64,000 nucleotides of DNA, from the NCBI GenBank assembly GCA_024234165.1, contig JACKOP010000001.1:496001-560000 (forward strand), in the 5' to 3' direction. The position numbers and the translations under genes are program-made. Shown here piece by piece: positions 1 through 9,348 of this stretch. The stretch's first letter is position 1. Every line of letters starts with the position of its first letter. A model generated the notes under the pieces. It had not been told where the DNA came from. It made no database searches and saw only the letters and a list, made by a program, of their open reading frames with translations. This DNA is from Pseudomonadales bacterium (GTDB lineage: Bacteria; Pseudomonadota; Gammaproteobacteria; Pseudomonadales; UBA5518).

Positions 1-782
1 CCGGGGAATCCTTCCACTCCGGCGCGCGCCACGGTGGTGTTGGTTGCGATCAGCGCATCGATACGCGCGCGGCGCACGGCATCGGCAATGTGGTCGATAT
101 CCTCGTCCGCAAGATCCGGCGCCACCTTCAACGCCAGCGGAACCGACTTGCCGTGGCATTCGGCAAGTTCGTCGCGCCGGCGCACCAGTACGCCCAGCAG
201 GCGCTCCATCGGCTCGCCGAACTGCAGGTCACGCAAACCCGGCGTATTCGGTGACGAGAGATTGATCGTGATGTACGAGGCAAGTGGATACACCTGTTCC
301 AGACAGTACAGGTAGTCCTCGTCCGCGCGCTCCAGAGGCGTGTCCTTGTTCTTGCCGATATTGATTCCGAGCACGCCGCGGTAGCTCGAAGCACGCACGC
401 GCTCGCACAGATGGGCAACACCCCGGTTGTTGAAACCCATGCGATTGATCAGCGCCTCGGCCTGCGGAATGCGGAACAGCCGCGGCTGCGGATTGCCAGG
501 CTGCGGCCGCGGCGTCACGGTACCGATCTCGATGAATGCAAAGCCGAGTGCGGCGAGCGCATCGATGTATTCACCGTTCTTGTCGAATCCTGCTGCCAAC
601 CCGACTGCATGCGGAAATTCGAGCCCCATGCAGCGTATCGGATCGGGGGGGGGCTGTACCGACAACAGGCCGTGCAGGCGCAGACGCAGCAGCGCATCGA
701 GCCCGTGCAACCCGAGCTCATGCGCACTCTCGCCTGGAACCAGGAACAACAGCTTGCGCAGCACGGGGTATGGCAGGATCAC
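1..782 (-). CDS. pyrD: Dihydroorotate dehydrogenase (quinone), class 2, 3' end outside window
   Basis: This enzyme oxidises dihydroorotate to orotate with quinone in pyrimidine synthesis, at the inner face of the cytoplasmic membrane. I read the minus strand by hand: the protein contains GLAAGFDKNGEYIDAL, the FMN-site stretch IEIGTVTPRPQPGN, INRMGFNN, GVLGINIGKNKDTP and INLSSPNTPGLR, all class 2 PyrD hallmarks. The GTG at 782 gives an N-terminus (VILPYPVLRKLLF) that lines up with E. coli PyrD. The frame stays open through a long G run near 646-654, so that run is not a frameshift. The C-terminal part is cut off by the window edge. Confidence 0.93.
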   Translation of the reverse strand, partial: MILPYPVLRKLLFLVPGESAHELGLHGLDALLRLRLHGLLSVQPPPDPIRCMGLEFPHAVGLAAGFDKNGEYIDALAALGFAFIEIGTVTPRPQPGNPQPRLFRIPQAEALINRMGFNNRGVAHLCERVRASSYRGVLGINIGKNKDTPLERADEDYLYCLEQVYPLASYITINLSSPNTPGLRDLQFGEPMERLLGVLVRRRDELAECHGKSVPLALKVAPDLADEDIDHIADAVRRARIDALIATNTTVARAGVEGFP

Positions 783-848
783 GTCTGGGACCGATCGATT
801 CGAATGGGGCGCCAAGGATAACCGATCGAACGCGCCGCGGGCTGCGGT

Positions 849-3800
849 TCAGGGCGCCAACGGCTGCGGCTGCGCCAGCGCGAGCAGCGCACGCACGGCA
901 ACCGCGTACATCGCGTAGTCCTGCGTGCGCGCATCACGGATCTGCTTCAGCAGCAAGCGCCACCGCGCCACGGCTGGCGCCCGCGCGGATTCCCAGCACT
1001 CGAGACAACGCTCGATATCCTGTTCTGCTGCCGCTTCCCGCGCAGTCTGCGCCACCTGTGCAACGACCGCACGCAACTGCCAGTCGAGCTCATCCAGATA
1101 GGACTCGCGCGCCATGGCCTGCCAGTAGCCGTCGACCGTGAGTGCACTGATCTGCTTGCCGAACCAGTAGAAATCCAGGCGCTCGTTCAGCGCAAAGGCA
1201 ATCCGTGCCGTACGTTCCACCGCTAGCCCCTGCATCCGCGCTACATCGACCATCCCGAGCGCCGCAACCAGCATCGACGAACCGGCGAGCCCCACCGCCA
1301 CTGGCTGCGGCAGCCCTGCAGCCAGCAGCTCGTCATGACGCTTGCGCCATGCGAGCTGCTGCTCGCCACGTGCGTACTCGCCCATCGCCACCTGGATATG
1401 TGCCACCGGCGCTGCCAGTGCCGCGACCTCGGCGCCGAGGTCGAGGTTGGCGCGCCGATTGTGAAGGAACCAGCGCGTGGCCAGACGCAGCAGCCGCTGC
1501 AGATCCGCGAACACCTGGAGCTGCACACGTGCATCCACCGCATGATCCAGCCCTTCCACCACGCTCCACCATTGATGCAGCCCGAACACGTCGCGTGCCT
1601 TCGCATACGCCTTCACGATTGCTGCAATGCTGGCGTTGGTGCTTTGCTGCAGACGCTCGATGAAGGTGATGCCCATCAGGTCCACGAGATCATTGCCGAT
1701 CTGCGTCGCAATGATTTCGCGGTGCAACTCGTGCTGCAGCAGCCGTTCACCGAAACGTTCGACCAGACGCGCCGGGAACGCCCGCGCGATGCTTCGCGCC
1801 AGATACGGATCCTCGGGTAGATCCGAGGCGAGGATGTCGCGTTTCAACTGGCCCTTCACATAACACATCAGCACGGCCAGCTCTGGCCGGACCAGGCCCT
1901 TGCCCCGCGTGCGCCGTTCCTCCAGGGCATCGTCGCCGGGCAGGAACTCGAGGCGCCGATCGAGCACGCCACGGGCTTCGAGCGAGGATATCAACGCACG
2001 ATGTTCGTTGATGCGCGCGGGCGCATCATGCTCCGCAATACTGACCGCCTGTGTCTGGCGACAGTTGTTCGCGAGTACCAGGCACGCAACCTCGTCGCTC
2101 ATGTCTTCGAGCAACGCCGCGCGCTGCTGCGACGTCATCTCGCCGGATGCGACGATCCTGTTCAGCAGAATCTTGATGTTGACTTCGTGGTCGGAGCAAT
2201 CGACCCCACCCGAATTGTCGATGAAGTCGGTATTGCAGGCGCCGCCGGCCGCCGCAAACTCGACACGCGCACGCTGCGTCAGTCCAAGGTTGCCACCCTC
2301 GCCGATGACGCGCGCACGAATCCGGGTTGCATCGATGCGCACACCATCGTTCGCCTTGTCGCCGACCGAGGCGTGATCCTCGTCGCTCGCCTTGAACCAG
2401 GTACCGATGCCGCCATTGAAGATCAGATCCACCGGTGCCGCGAGCAGCACGGATATCAGTTCGGCAGGAGTCAGACGCTCGGCATCGGTGGCAAGCAGAC
2501 GGCGCATCTCCGCACCGAGTGCAATCGATTTCACATTGCGCGCGAATACGCCACCACCGCGCGAGATCAGCGCCGGATCGTAATCCGCCCAGCTCGAACG
2601 GGGCAACGCGAACAAGCGTTCACGCTCGGCGCACGCCGCCGACGGATCGGGGTCGGGATCAATGAAGATGTGCCGGTGATCGAAGGCAGCCACGAGCCGG
2701 ATGCTGCGCGAGCACAGCATGCCGTTGCCGAACACGTCGCCCGACATGTCGCCGATCCCGATCACGCTGACCGGATCCTGCTGCACATCCACCCCGCGCT
2801 CGCGAAAGTGGCGCTGCACCGCGACCCACGCACCGCGCGCGGTGATCGCCATCCGCTTGTGGTTGTAGCCTACGCTGCCACCCGAAGCGAAGGCGTCGTG
2901 CAGCCAGAATCCGTAGCGTTCCGACAACGCGTTGGCGATATCGGAAAACGCCGCGGTACCCTTGTCGGCCGCGACCACGAGATAGGGATCCGGCTCATCG
3001 TGGCAGACCACCTCCGGCGGCGTCACCGTCACGCCATCGATCACATTGTCGGTGAGATCGAGCATCCCGCCGATGAAGATCTCGTAACAGGCCACACCTT
3101 CGGCCTGCACGGCATCGCGCCCCGCTTCGGCGCACAGCCGCTTCGGCACGAAGCCACCCTTGGCACCTACCGGAACGATCACAGCGTTCTTTACCTGCTG
3201 CGCCTTCACCAGACCCAGCACTTCAGTACGGAAATCCTCCAGGCGGTCCGACCAGCGCAACCCGCCACGCGCCACGCGTCCGTAGCGCAGATGCACACCT
3301 TCGACACGCGGTGAATAGACCCAGATCTCGTACATCGGTACCGGTCGCGGCAACCTCGGTACGCGGGCGCAGTCGAACTTGAACGAGAAATGCTCCCGCG
3401 CGACATCATCGCCAGACCGACGGAACCAGTTGGTCCGCAGCGTGGCGCGGATCAGCGCGAGATACGCGCGCAGCACCTGGTCATCGTTGAGCTGTTCGAC
3501 CGCCTCGAGTGCCGCCTGGATCCGCGTCGCAACCTCCTCCTCGAGCCGACCGCGCAGCGAGTCATCGCCAGAGGGATCGAAACGCACGCGAAACAGTTCG
3601 ATCAGCGCGCGCGCAAGCGGCAGATGCCGGCCCAGCACTTCGGCGACGAACTGCGGTGCGACGTTGTAGCGCACCTGCTTCATGTAGTGCGCGTACGCAC
3701 GCAGGATCGCGATTTCGCGCCACTCGGACCCCGTACCGAGCACCAGACGATTGAACGCGTCGTTCTCGGCACGCCCGGCATGCACCGCGACGAAGCAAGC

Positions 3801-5708
3801 CTGTACCGCCGGTGCCACCGCAGCGATGTCGATCCCGGCGGCAAGCGCGTTGCTCAGCGTGAAATCGTGCAGCCAGAACTCACGTCCATCGGCGCGCACG
3901 AGTCGATACGGCCGCTCACCGTGCACTCGCATGCCGAGGTTCTCGAGCATCGGAATCACATCCGACAGTATCGCGCCATGATCCGGACAGTAGAGCCGGA
4001 AGCGGAGCATCGATTCCTCGTCCTGGCTGGAGCGATAGAAGCGTACCCCCGGCATCACGCCGGGTGCGCAGCGCTCGAACTCGCGGATGTCTGCCACTGC
4101 CGTTGTGGCATCGTTGTCGTCACGATAGGCACCGGGAAAGGCCTCCCCCCACAGGCGCATGTGGTGCATGCCCTCCTCTTCGTCGAACTCTGCGAGCAGC
4201 GACTGCTGCAGTTGTTCCTGCCACCGTTCGCACAGACGTACGACCCTGGACTCAAGCTCATCGACGTCGGGTTCGGTGGGGAGCGGGGAGCCGAGACGCA
4301 TCACGAAATACGTGCCAACCAGCACCGACTCGGAAAAGAACGTGGTGCACTCCGAGGCATCGGCACCGAGTACCTGCATCAGCATCGCTTCGATCTTTTG
4401 CTGGATCTCCGTGCAGTAGACGTCGCGCGGCATGTAGACGAGGCACGACGCAAAGCGTCTGCGCGCATCGAAACGAATGAACAGTCGGGTCTTGCGCCGC
4501 TCCTGGATGTGGAAGATGCGCATCGCCGTGCGGAACAACTGCTCCTCGTCCGACTGGAACAGTTCATCGCGCGGCAACAGTCCGAATACGCGGCGAAGAG
4601 TCCGTTCGCGGTGGCTGCTGGCATCCGGGCGTGCCCGCGCGATCAGCCTCGCCACCTTGCGGCGCACGATCGGAATCTCTTCGGGATCCATCGAGTAGAC
4701 CGCAGCGGCAAACAGCCCAAGGAAATTGTGCTGCGTCACGACCCGGCCTGCGGCGTCGTGACAGCGGACGGTCACATAATCGGGGTGTGCCGAGCGATGC
4801 ACGCGCGAGCGCTGCGTCGACTTGAAGAACAGCGCCTGCGGACGTTCGCGCAGCACCTGCGGTCCGGATCCGGCCAGATCCTGCGCAAGAAAGTCCGCTC
4901 CCGGCGTCCTGCGAGTGCGCAACAGCCCAAGCGCCGAACCTGCGCGCACCTCGACGCGTGGGCCCGCCTCGCCCCACTCCACATCGAGCACCTCATGGCC
5001 AAGAAACGTGAAATTGTGCGCCAGCAGCCACTGCAGCAACGCACGGTTCTCCTGCCACTGTTCCTCGGCAATGCCCGTGGAACATCCGGGCAGACGCTCG
5101 ATGAGCTCGAGTACCGATTCACGCATCGCAGGAAAGTCGCCGACTACACAGGCGACCTCGGCAACCACGCCAGCAAGCACCCCCACCAGTTCCGCACGCG
5201 CGACCGGGTCACCGATACGCGAGATTTCCATATACACCAGCGCCTCGCGCCGACGGCGCACACCGTCAGCGGTTACGGTCGCCGGCAGCATGCGCTGCAA
5301 CCGATGGTTCGTGTCACGCTCCACGGTGAGGTCCGAACTCAGCAGCACGTGGATCACGATGTTGCGCCGGTTGAGCTCCAGCCGCAGTGATTCCGAAACG
5401 AACGGAATGCCTTCGGTGAGTACCAGCACCGCCGTATGGCGCGATGTCCAGCCGTGCTCTTCGCGGCGCGGATCGAAGACCGCGAGCTTCGGGCCGGCGT
5501 GATCGTAGTGCTGCAGATAGCGCCATGCGTAGTCGATGGCCGCGAACACATCCTGTGGATTTCGGTCGCGGATGTCCTCGAAGTCGATATTGCCGATCAC
5601 CTCCGCCGCAAAAGCCTTCAGCGACGCGACTCCGTTCACGGTTGCACTACGGTCGATCAGTTCGTCAATCGACACCAGAAACCGCTCTCTGCCCGCCGAA
5701 TCATTCAT
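849..5708 (-). CDS. gdhB: Large NAD-specific glutamate dehydrogenase (L-180 class)
   Basis: This protein of about 1619 residues belongs to the very large NAD-dependent glutamate dehydrogenase family, which deaminates glutamate to 2-oxoglutarate. The long N-terminal regulatory region precedes the catalytic domain. The substrate-lysine motif VPVGAKGGFVPKRL lies near residue 850 and is followed by GDMSGDVFGNG and IFNGGIGTWFK, typical of the family. I chose the ATG at 5708 (MNDSAGRERF) over an upstream in-frame start at 5762 because an AGGTGG-type ribosome site lies just before it. It is encoded on the strand opposite to the moxR operon and shares an intergenic region with it. Confidence 0.93.
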   Translation of the reverse strand: MNDSAGRERFLVSIDELIDRSATVNGVASLKAFAAEVIGNIDFEDIRDRNPQDVFAAIDYAWRYLQHYDHAGPKLAVFDPRREEHGWTSRHTAVLVLTEGIPFVSESLRLELNRRNIVIHVLLSSDLTVERDTNHRLQRMLPATVTADGVRRRREALVYMEISRIGDPVARAELVGVLAGVVAEVACVVGDFPAMRESVLELIERLPGCSTGIAEEQWQENRALLQWLLAHNFTFLGHEVLDVEWGEAGPRVEVRAGSALGLLRTRRTPGADFLAQDLAGSGPQVLRERPQALFFKSTQRSRVHRSAHPDYVTVRCHDAAGRVVTQHNFLGLFAAAVYSMDPEEIPIVRRKVARLIARARPDASSHRERTLRRVFGLLPRDELFQSDEEQLFRTAMRIFHIQERRKTRLFIRFDARRRFASCLVYMPRDVYCTEIQQKIEAMLMQVLGADASECTTFFSESVLVGTYFVMRLGSPLPTEPDVDELESRVVRLCERWQEQLQQSLLAEFDEEEGMHHMRLWGEAFPGAYRDDNDATTAVADIREFERCAPGVMPGVRFYRSSQDEESMLRFRLYCPDHGAILSDVIPMLENLGMRVHGERPYRLVRADGREFWLHDFTLSNALAAGIDIAAVAPAVQACFVAVHAGRAENDAFNRLVLGTGSEWREIAILRAYAHYMKQVRYNVAPQFVAEVLGRHLPLARALIELFRVRFDPSGDDSLRGRLEEEVATRIQAALEAVEQLNDDQVLRAYLALIRATLRTNWFRRSGDDVAREHFSFKFDCARVPRLPRPVPMYEIWVYSPRVEGVHLRYGRVARGGLRWSDRLEDFRTEVLGLVKAQQVKNAVIVPVGAKGGFVPKRLCAEAGRDAVQAEGVACYEIFIGGMLDLTDNVIDGVTVTPPEVVCHDEPDPYLVVAADKGTAAFSDIANALSERYGFWLHDAFASGGSVGYNHKRMAITARGAWVAVQRHFRERGVDVQQDPVSVIGIGDMSGDVFGNGMLCSRSIRLVAAFDHRHIFIDPDPDPSAACAERERLFALPRSSWADYDPALISRGGGVFARNVKSIALGAEMRRLLATDAERLTPAELISVLLAAPVDLIFNGGIGTWFKASDEDHASVGDKANDGVRIDATRIRARVIGEGGNLGLTQRARVEFAAAGGACNTDFIDNSGGVDCSDHEVNIKILLNRIVASGEMTSQQRAALLEDMSDEVACLVLANNCRQTQAVSIAEHDAPARINEHRALISSLEARGVLDRRLEFLPGDDALEERRTRGKGLVRPELAVLMCYVKGQLKRDILASDLPEDPYLARSIARAFPARLVERFGERLLQHELHREIIATQIGNDLVDLMGITFIERLQQSTNASIAAIVKAYAKARDVFGLHQWWSVVEGLDHAVDARVQLQVFADLQRLLRLATRWFLHNRRANLDLGAEVAALAAPVAHIQVAMGEYARGEQQLAWRKRHDELLAAGLPQPVAVGLAGSSMLVAALGMVDVARMQGLAVERTARIAFALNERLDFYWFGKQISALTVDGYWQAMARESYLDELDWQLRAVVAQVAQTAREAAAEQDIERCLECWESARAPAVARWRLLLKQIRDARTQDYAMYAVAVRALLALAQPQPLAP

Positions 5709-5763
5709 CTCGCCACCTGCACTGCGCCATATCCCGCCACGGAAGCCGATTCGCGCAAGCATA

Positions 5764-5845
5764 GTACGGAACCGTCGCAGTGCAGGTGCCAGTCAGCAAT
5801 GTCAGCAGGAGCCAGTCAGTAATGGTGTCGGTACGGAACCGTCGC
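5764..5845. repeat. Paired 15-bp direct repeat in the gdhB/moxR divergent promoter region
   Basis: GTACGGAACCGTCGC occurs at 5764-5778 and again at 5831-5845, start to start 67 bp apart. Between them a shorter repeat, GCCAGTCAG followed by CAATG or TAATG, also occurs twice (about 5788 and 5811). Both lie in the gap between two divergently transcribed genes. A duplicated regulatory site is possible, and so is a simple local duplication. Confidence 0.5.
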
Positions 5846-5956
5846 GGCCACAGGCGGTCGAAACGAACCGAAACATCCGGCGTACACTGGATCGTCGTTG
5901 TGGCTGGCTACAATGCACGCCGTCAAAGGCACGCCGCAGGTAGAAGGAGATATGGC

Positions 5957-6907
5957 TTGAGCACGCAGAGCGAACCGGTCGCGCAACTGCGCAACTGGCT
6001 GAGACAGGAAATCATCGGCCAGGAGCGACTGGTCGACGGGTTGCTGATTGCCCTGCTCGCCGACGGCCATCTGCTGGTCGAAGGCGCTCCGGGTCTTGCC
6101 AAGACCCGTGCGATCCGCCAGCTCGCACGCGGCATCGAGTGCGATTTCCAGCGCATCCAGTTCACGCCGGACCTGCTGCCTGGCGACGTGACCGGTACCG
6201 ACATCTATCGCCCCGAGGACGGAAGTTTCCGTTTCCAGCGCGGCCCGGTGTTCCACAACCTTGTGCTCGCCGATGAGATCAACCGCGCACCGGCCAAGGT
6301 GCAGTCAGCGCTGCTGGAAGCCATGTCGGAGCGGCAGGTCAGCGTGGGAGGAACGACTCACGCACTGCCCGCACTGTTCCTGGTCATGGCGACACAGAAC
6401 CCGATCGAGCACGAAGGCACCTATCCGCTGCCCGAAGCGCAACTCGACCGTTTCCTGCTGCATGTACAGGTCGATTATCCGCATGCGCAGGCCGAACGCG
6501 AGATCCTGCGTCTCGCGCGTCGCGAGGCTGCACATGCCCCGGCCCCGGCACCATCCATACTCAGCCAGCAACATATCTTCGCGGCGCGTGCAGCGGTCCT
6601 CGAGCTGCACATGGCACCGGCGGTGGAGGAGTACATCGTGCAGCTCGCACTGGCAACGCGCGGTGACGGCCCGCTGCGACGCTGGGTCGACTACGGCGTC
6701 AGTCCACGCGCAACGATCGGCCTCGATCGTGCTGCACGTGCCCACGCATGGCTTGCAGGGCGTGATTTCGTTGCTCCCGACGATGTGCAGACGGTGCTCT
6801 GCGACGTGTTCCGGCATCGCCTGATCCTGAACTACGATGCGGAGGCAAGCGGAACGACGCCGGACCGCGTGATCGACGAGCTGTTGAACGCGGTCCCCGT
6901 AGGCTGA
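5957..6907 (+). CDS. moxR: MoxR-family AAA+ ATPase
   Basis: This is a chaperone-like AAA+ ATPase of 316 residues. Walker A is GAPGLAKT (residues 43-50) and Walker B is LVLADEIN (about 103-109), followed by the MoxR signature RAPAKVQSALLEAMSERQV and the sensor region MATQNPIEHEGTYPLPEAQ. I place the start at TTG 5957 because AAGGAG at 5944-5949 is ideally spaced for it. The nearby ATG (5952) is followed by a stop after two codons, and the longer frame upstream has no ribosome site. It is the first gene of a bat-type operon whose VWA proteins are the usual partners of MoxR. Confidence 0.93.
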   Translation: MSTQSEPVAQLRNWLRQEIIGQERLVDGLLIALLADGHLLVEGAPGLAKTRAIRQLARGIECDFQRIQFTPDLLPGDVTGTDIYRPEDGSFRFQRGPVFHNLVLADEINRAPAKVQSALLEAMSERQVSVGGTTHALPALFLVMATQNPIEHEGTYPLPEAQLDRFLLHVQVDYPHAQAEREILRLARREAAHAPAPAPSILSQQHIFAARAAVLELHMAPAVEEYIVQLALATRGDGPLRRWVDYGVSPRATIGLDRAARAHAWLAGRDFVAPDDVQTVLCDVFRHRLILNYDAEASGTTPDRVIDELLNAVPVG

Positions 6908-6913
6908 TCGACC

Positions 6914-7858
6914 ATGCGAAGACGGATTGCGACACCGGCGTCGCACGCCCAGGGAGCCTTCTGCGACCTGCACGAACTGATCCGGCTGCGCGCCGAGGCG
7001 GCACGAATCAGGCTGCGCGCCCCGCCGGCACGCAATGCAGCCGCCGGCATGCACACCGGTTCCCGGCGCGGACGCGGCATCGAATTCGAGGAACTGCGTG
7101 CCTACGCGGCCGGCGACGACGTCCGCAGCATCGACTGGCGTGTCACTGCCCGCAGCGGACGCGTACACACCCGCGTATTCCGCGAGGAGCGCGAACGTCC
7201 CGTATTCCTGCTGGTCGACCAGCGCCGCGATATGTTCTTCGGCAGCCGCCGCACGCTGAAGTCGGTGCAGGCTGCACACGCTGCGGCATTGCTTGCGTGG
7301 GCGACACTCGCCGCCGGCGATCGCATCGGCGGCCTCGTCATCGGCGAACACGGACAACACGAGGTCCGCCCACGTCGCGATCATCGTGCCGTGCTCGAAC
7401 TGCTGCGGAGCTGCCACGAGTTCAACCACCGCCTGGGCATTCCCTCTGCGGCGCAAGCGGCTGCACCGCTTGCACCCGCCTTCGCGGCACTGCGCCGCAT
7501 CGTGCGTCCCGGCAGCCTGGTGATCACAATCAGCGATTTCTCCGGCTGGGATGCCGCCAGCTCCAGGGAGCTGCACCTGCTTGCACGCCATACCGAGAGC
7601 TGCGCGATCCACGTATACGACGTGCTCGAACGCGAACTGCCGCCCGTCGGTGCTGCGCCTGCCAGCGATGGGCTCCGACGCGTTGTGATCGATACCGACG
7701 ACGACCGAACCCGGCAGCACCACACGGCACGGTTCGAGCGCAACGCAGGCGACGCTGCGCAGGCATTCGGGCGGCTCGGTGCGGCATTCATCGCACTGCC
7801 CACCGACCAGGCTGCCGCGACCACCCTCGCCAACGCGTTCCGCGGAACTGCACGATGA
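6914..7858 (+). CDS. DUF58 domain protein
   Basis: This 314-residue protein has the DUF58 core GRGIEFEELRAYAAGDDVR followed by SIDWRVTARSG near residues 55-80, then a VWA-like fold with LLVDQRRDMFFGS and ITISDFSGWD. DUF58 proteins sit next to MoxR ATPases and are thought to pass substrates or signals to the membrane VWA proteins; the exact role is unknown. It starts 7 bp after the moxR stop, and its stop overlaps the next start as ATGA. Confidence 0.9.
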   Translation: MRRRIATPASHAQGAFCDLHELIRLRAEAARIRLRAPPARNAAAGMHTGSRRGRGIEFEELRAYAAGDDVRSIDWRVTARSGRVHTRVFREERERPVFLLVDQRRDMFFGSRRTLKSVQAAHAAALLAWATLAAGDRIGGLVIGEHGQHEVRPRRDHRAVLELLRSCHEFNHRLGIPSAAQAAAPLAPAFAALRRIVRPGSLVITISDFSGWDAASSRELHLLARHTESCAIHVYDVLERELPPVGAAPASDGLRRVVIDTDDDRTRQHHTARFERNAGDAAQAFGRLGAAFIALPTDQAAATTLANAFRGTAR

Positions 7859-8328
7859 ACGCCGCTGACCCCCTCGCCGGCCTGCAACCAATCCACTTCC
7901 CTGCACCGATCGGCTGGTGGCCGCCCGCCTTCGGCTGGTGGCTCCTTGCTGCACTGGCCGCGATCGCCCTGGTGCTGGTGTGCGTGCTGGCAACGCGCCA
8001 CCGGCGACGCAACCGCTACCGGCGCGCTGCACTCGGCGAGCTCGAGGTGCTGTTCGCAAGCCTGCACGCACACGCCGATCCCGCAGCGTTTGCCGCCGCC
8101 GGCAACGCCTTGTTGCGCCGGGCGGCACTGTGTCGTTACCCGCCGGCTGAGATTGCAGCGCTGACCGGAACGGACTGGCTTGCGTTTCTCGACCGCAGCG
8201 GGCGTACCGATGCATTCAGCCACGGACCCGGGCGTGCACTGGCCGACGCACCGTATGATCCGGCATGCCGATACGATGCCTCCGCCCTGTACTGCGTGTG
8301 CCGCAGCTGGCTGAGGCGGCACCGGTGA
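7855..8328 (+). CDS. DUF4381 membrane protein of the bat operon
   Basis: This small protein of 157 residues has a Pro/Trp-rich N-terminus (GWWPPAFGWWLLAALAA), one transmembrane helix (about 22-45), a basic stretch RHRRRNRYRR and a helical cytoplasmic tail. This is the DUF4381 layout found between DUF58 and BatA genes in gammaproteobacteria. The start ATG overlaps the DUF58 stop by 4 bp, and its own stop overlaps the next GTG start. Translational coupling is likely. Molecular function is unknown. Confidence 0.85.
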   Translation: MNAADPLAGLQPIHFPAPIGWWPPAFGWWLLAALAAIALVLVCVLATRHRRRNRYRRAALGELEVLFASLHAHADPAAFAAAGNALLRRAALCRYPPAEIAALTGTDWLAFLDRSGRTDAFSHGPGRALADAPYDPACRYDASALYCVCRSWLRRHR

Positions 8329-9344
8329 TCGAGTTCGCCCAGCCATGGGCCGCGGTGCTGCTGCCATTGCCACTCGTGTTGCGCCTGCTGTGGCGGCGCG
8401 CCCCGTCGTACGACGCGGCGCTCTATTTCCCGCACGCGGTGAGCAGTGCCGTCACGCCGGATGGCAGATCGCAACGCAGGCGGCTGCCGCACGTGCGCCT
8501 CGCGCTGATGTCGCTGGTGTGGCTGGCGCTGGTAGCGGCTGCGAGCGCACCTCGCCAGGTCGGTGATGCCGTCGCCACTCCGGCCAGTGGTCGCGACCTG
8601 ATGCTCGCGATCGATATTTCCGAGAGCATGCTGACCGAAGACCTCGAACTCGACGGACACACCGCCGACCGTCTTGCCGTGGTGCGGCGGGTTTCACGCG
8701 ATTTCATCGGCAGACGCACTGCTGATCGTATCGGGCTGATCCTGTTCGCGAGCGCCGCCTACCTGCACGTACCGCTCACCTTCGACCACGCCACGTTGCA
8801 GCGGCTGCTCGACGAGGCGCGCATCGGATTCGCCGGACGCCAGACCGCGATCGGCGATGCGCTGGGGCTCGCCGTGAAGCACCTGCGCAACCGTCCGGAA
8901 CACGCGCGCGTGCTGATACTGGTCACCGACGGTGCCAACACGGCCGGCGAGCTGCCGCCACTGCAGGCAGCCGAACTCGCGGCGCGGGCTGGCCTGCGCG
9001 TCTACACGATCGGCGTCGGTGCGGAATCGATGAGCTTGCCGGGGCTGCTGGGCGGCATGTTCGGGGCGAGACGACTGAATCCATCCGCAGACCTCGACGA
9101 AAACACCTTGCGCCGGATCGCGGAACTTACCGGCGGGCAGTATTTCCGCGCACGCGATGGCAGCGAACTGCAACGGATCTACACCGAACTCGATCGCCTC
9201 GAGCCGGTGGAACAGAACGCGCTCTACTACCGTCCACGGGTCTCGCTGGCGCACTGGCCGCTGGCGCTTGCACTGACGGTGACGCTAGTGCTCGCTGCCA
9301 GCCTGCTGCGGCCACAGCGCAGCACATCGCCACGTGGAGGCTGA
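8325..9344 (+). CDS. batA: BatA-type VWA membrane protein
   Basis: This is an inner-membrane protein of about 339 residues with N-terminal hydrophobic segments, a periplasmic von Willebrand A domain and a C-terminal helix (LALALTVTLVLAASLL). The metal site is complete: DISES (D97, S99, S101), a conserved Thr in HVPLTF and VTDGANTAG. The GTG start at 8325 overlaps the DUF4381 stop (GTGA), which is better supported than an upstream ATG at 8265 inside the previous gene. Bat proteins were named for aerotolerance in Bacteroides; in proteobacteria they are linked to envelope stress and MoxR. Confidence 0.9.
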   Translation: MIEFAQPWAAVLLPLPLVLRLLWRRAPSYDAALYFPHAVSSAVTPDGRSQRRRLPHVRLALMSLVWLALVAAASAPRQVGDAVATPASGRDLMLAIDISESMLTEDLELDGHTADRLAVVRRVSRDFIGRRTADRIGLILFASAAYLHVPLTFDHATLQRLLDEARIGFAGRQTAIGDALGLAVKHLRNRPEHARVLILVTDGANTAGELPPLQAAELAARAGLRVYTIGVGAESMSLPGLLGGMFGARRLNPSADLDENTLRRIAELTGGQYFRARDGSELQRIYTELDRLEPVEQNALYYRPRVSLAHWPLALALTVTLVLAASLLRPQRSTSPRGG

Positions 9345-9348
9345 CCCG

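Noticed and set aside
644..656. Possible frameshift in pyrD at a long G run
   Set aside because: Reading the minus strand codon by codon, the frame stays open and matches PyrD on both sides (SVQPPPDPIRCMGLEF).
3390..5390. 666-codon open frame on the plus strand
   Set aside because: It is antisense to gdhB, has no family resemblance and reflects high GC content.
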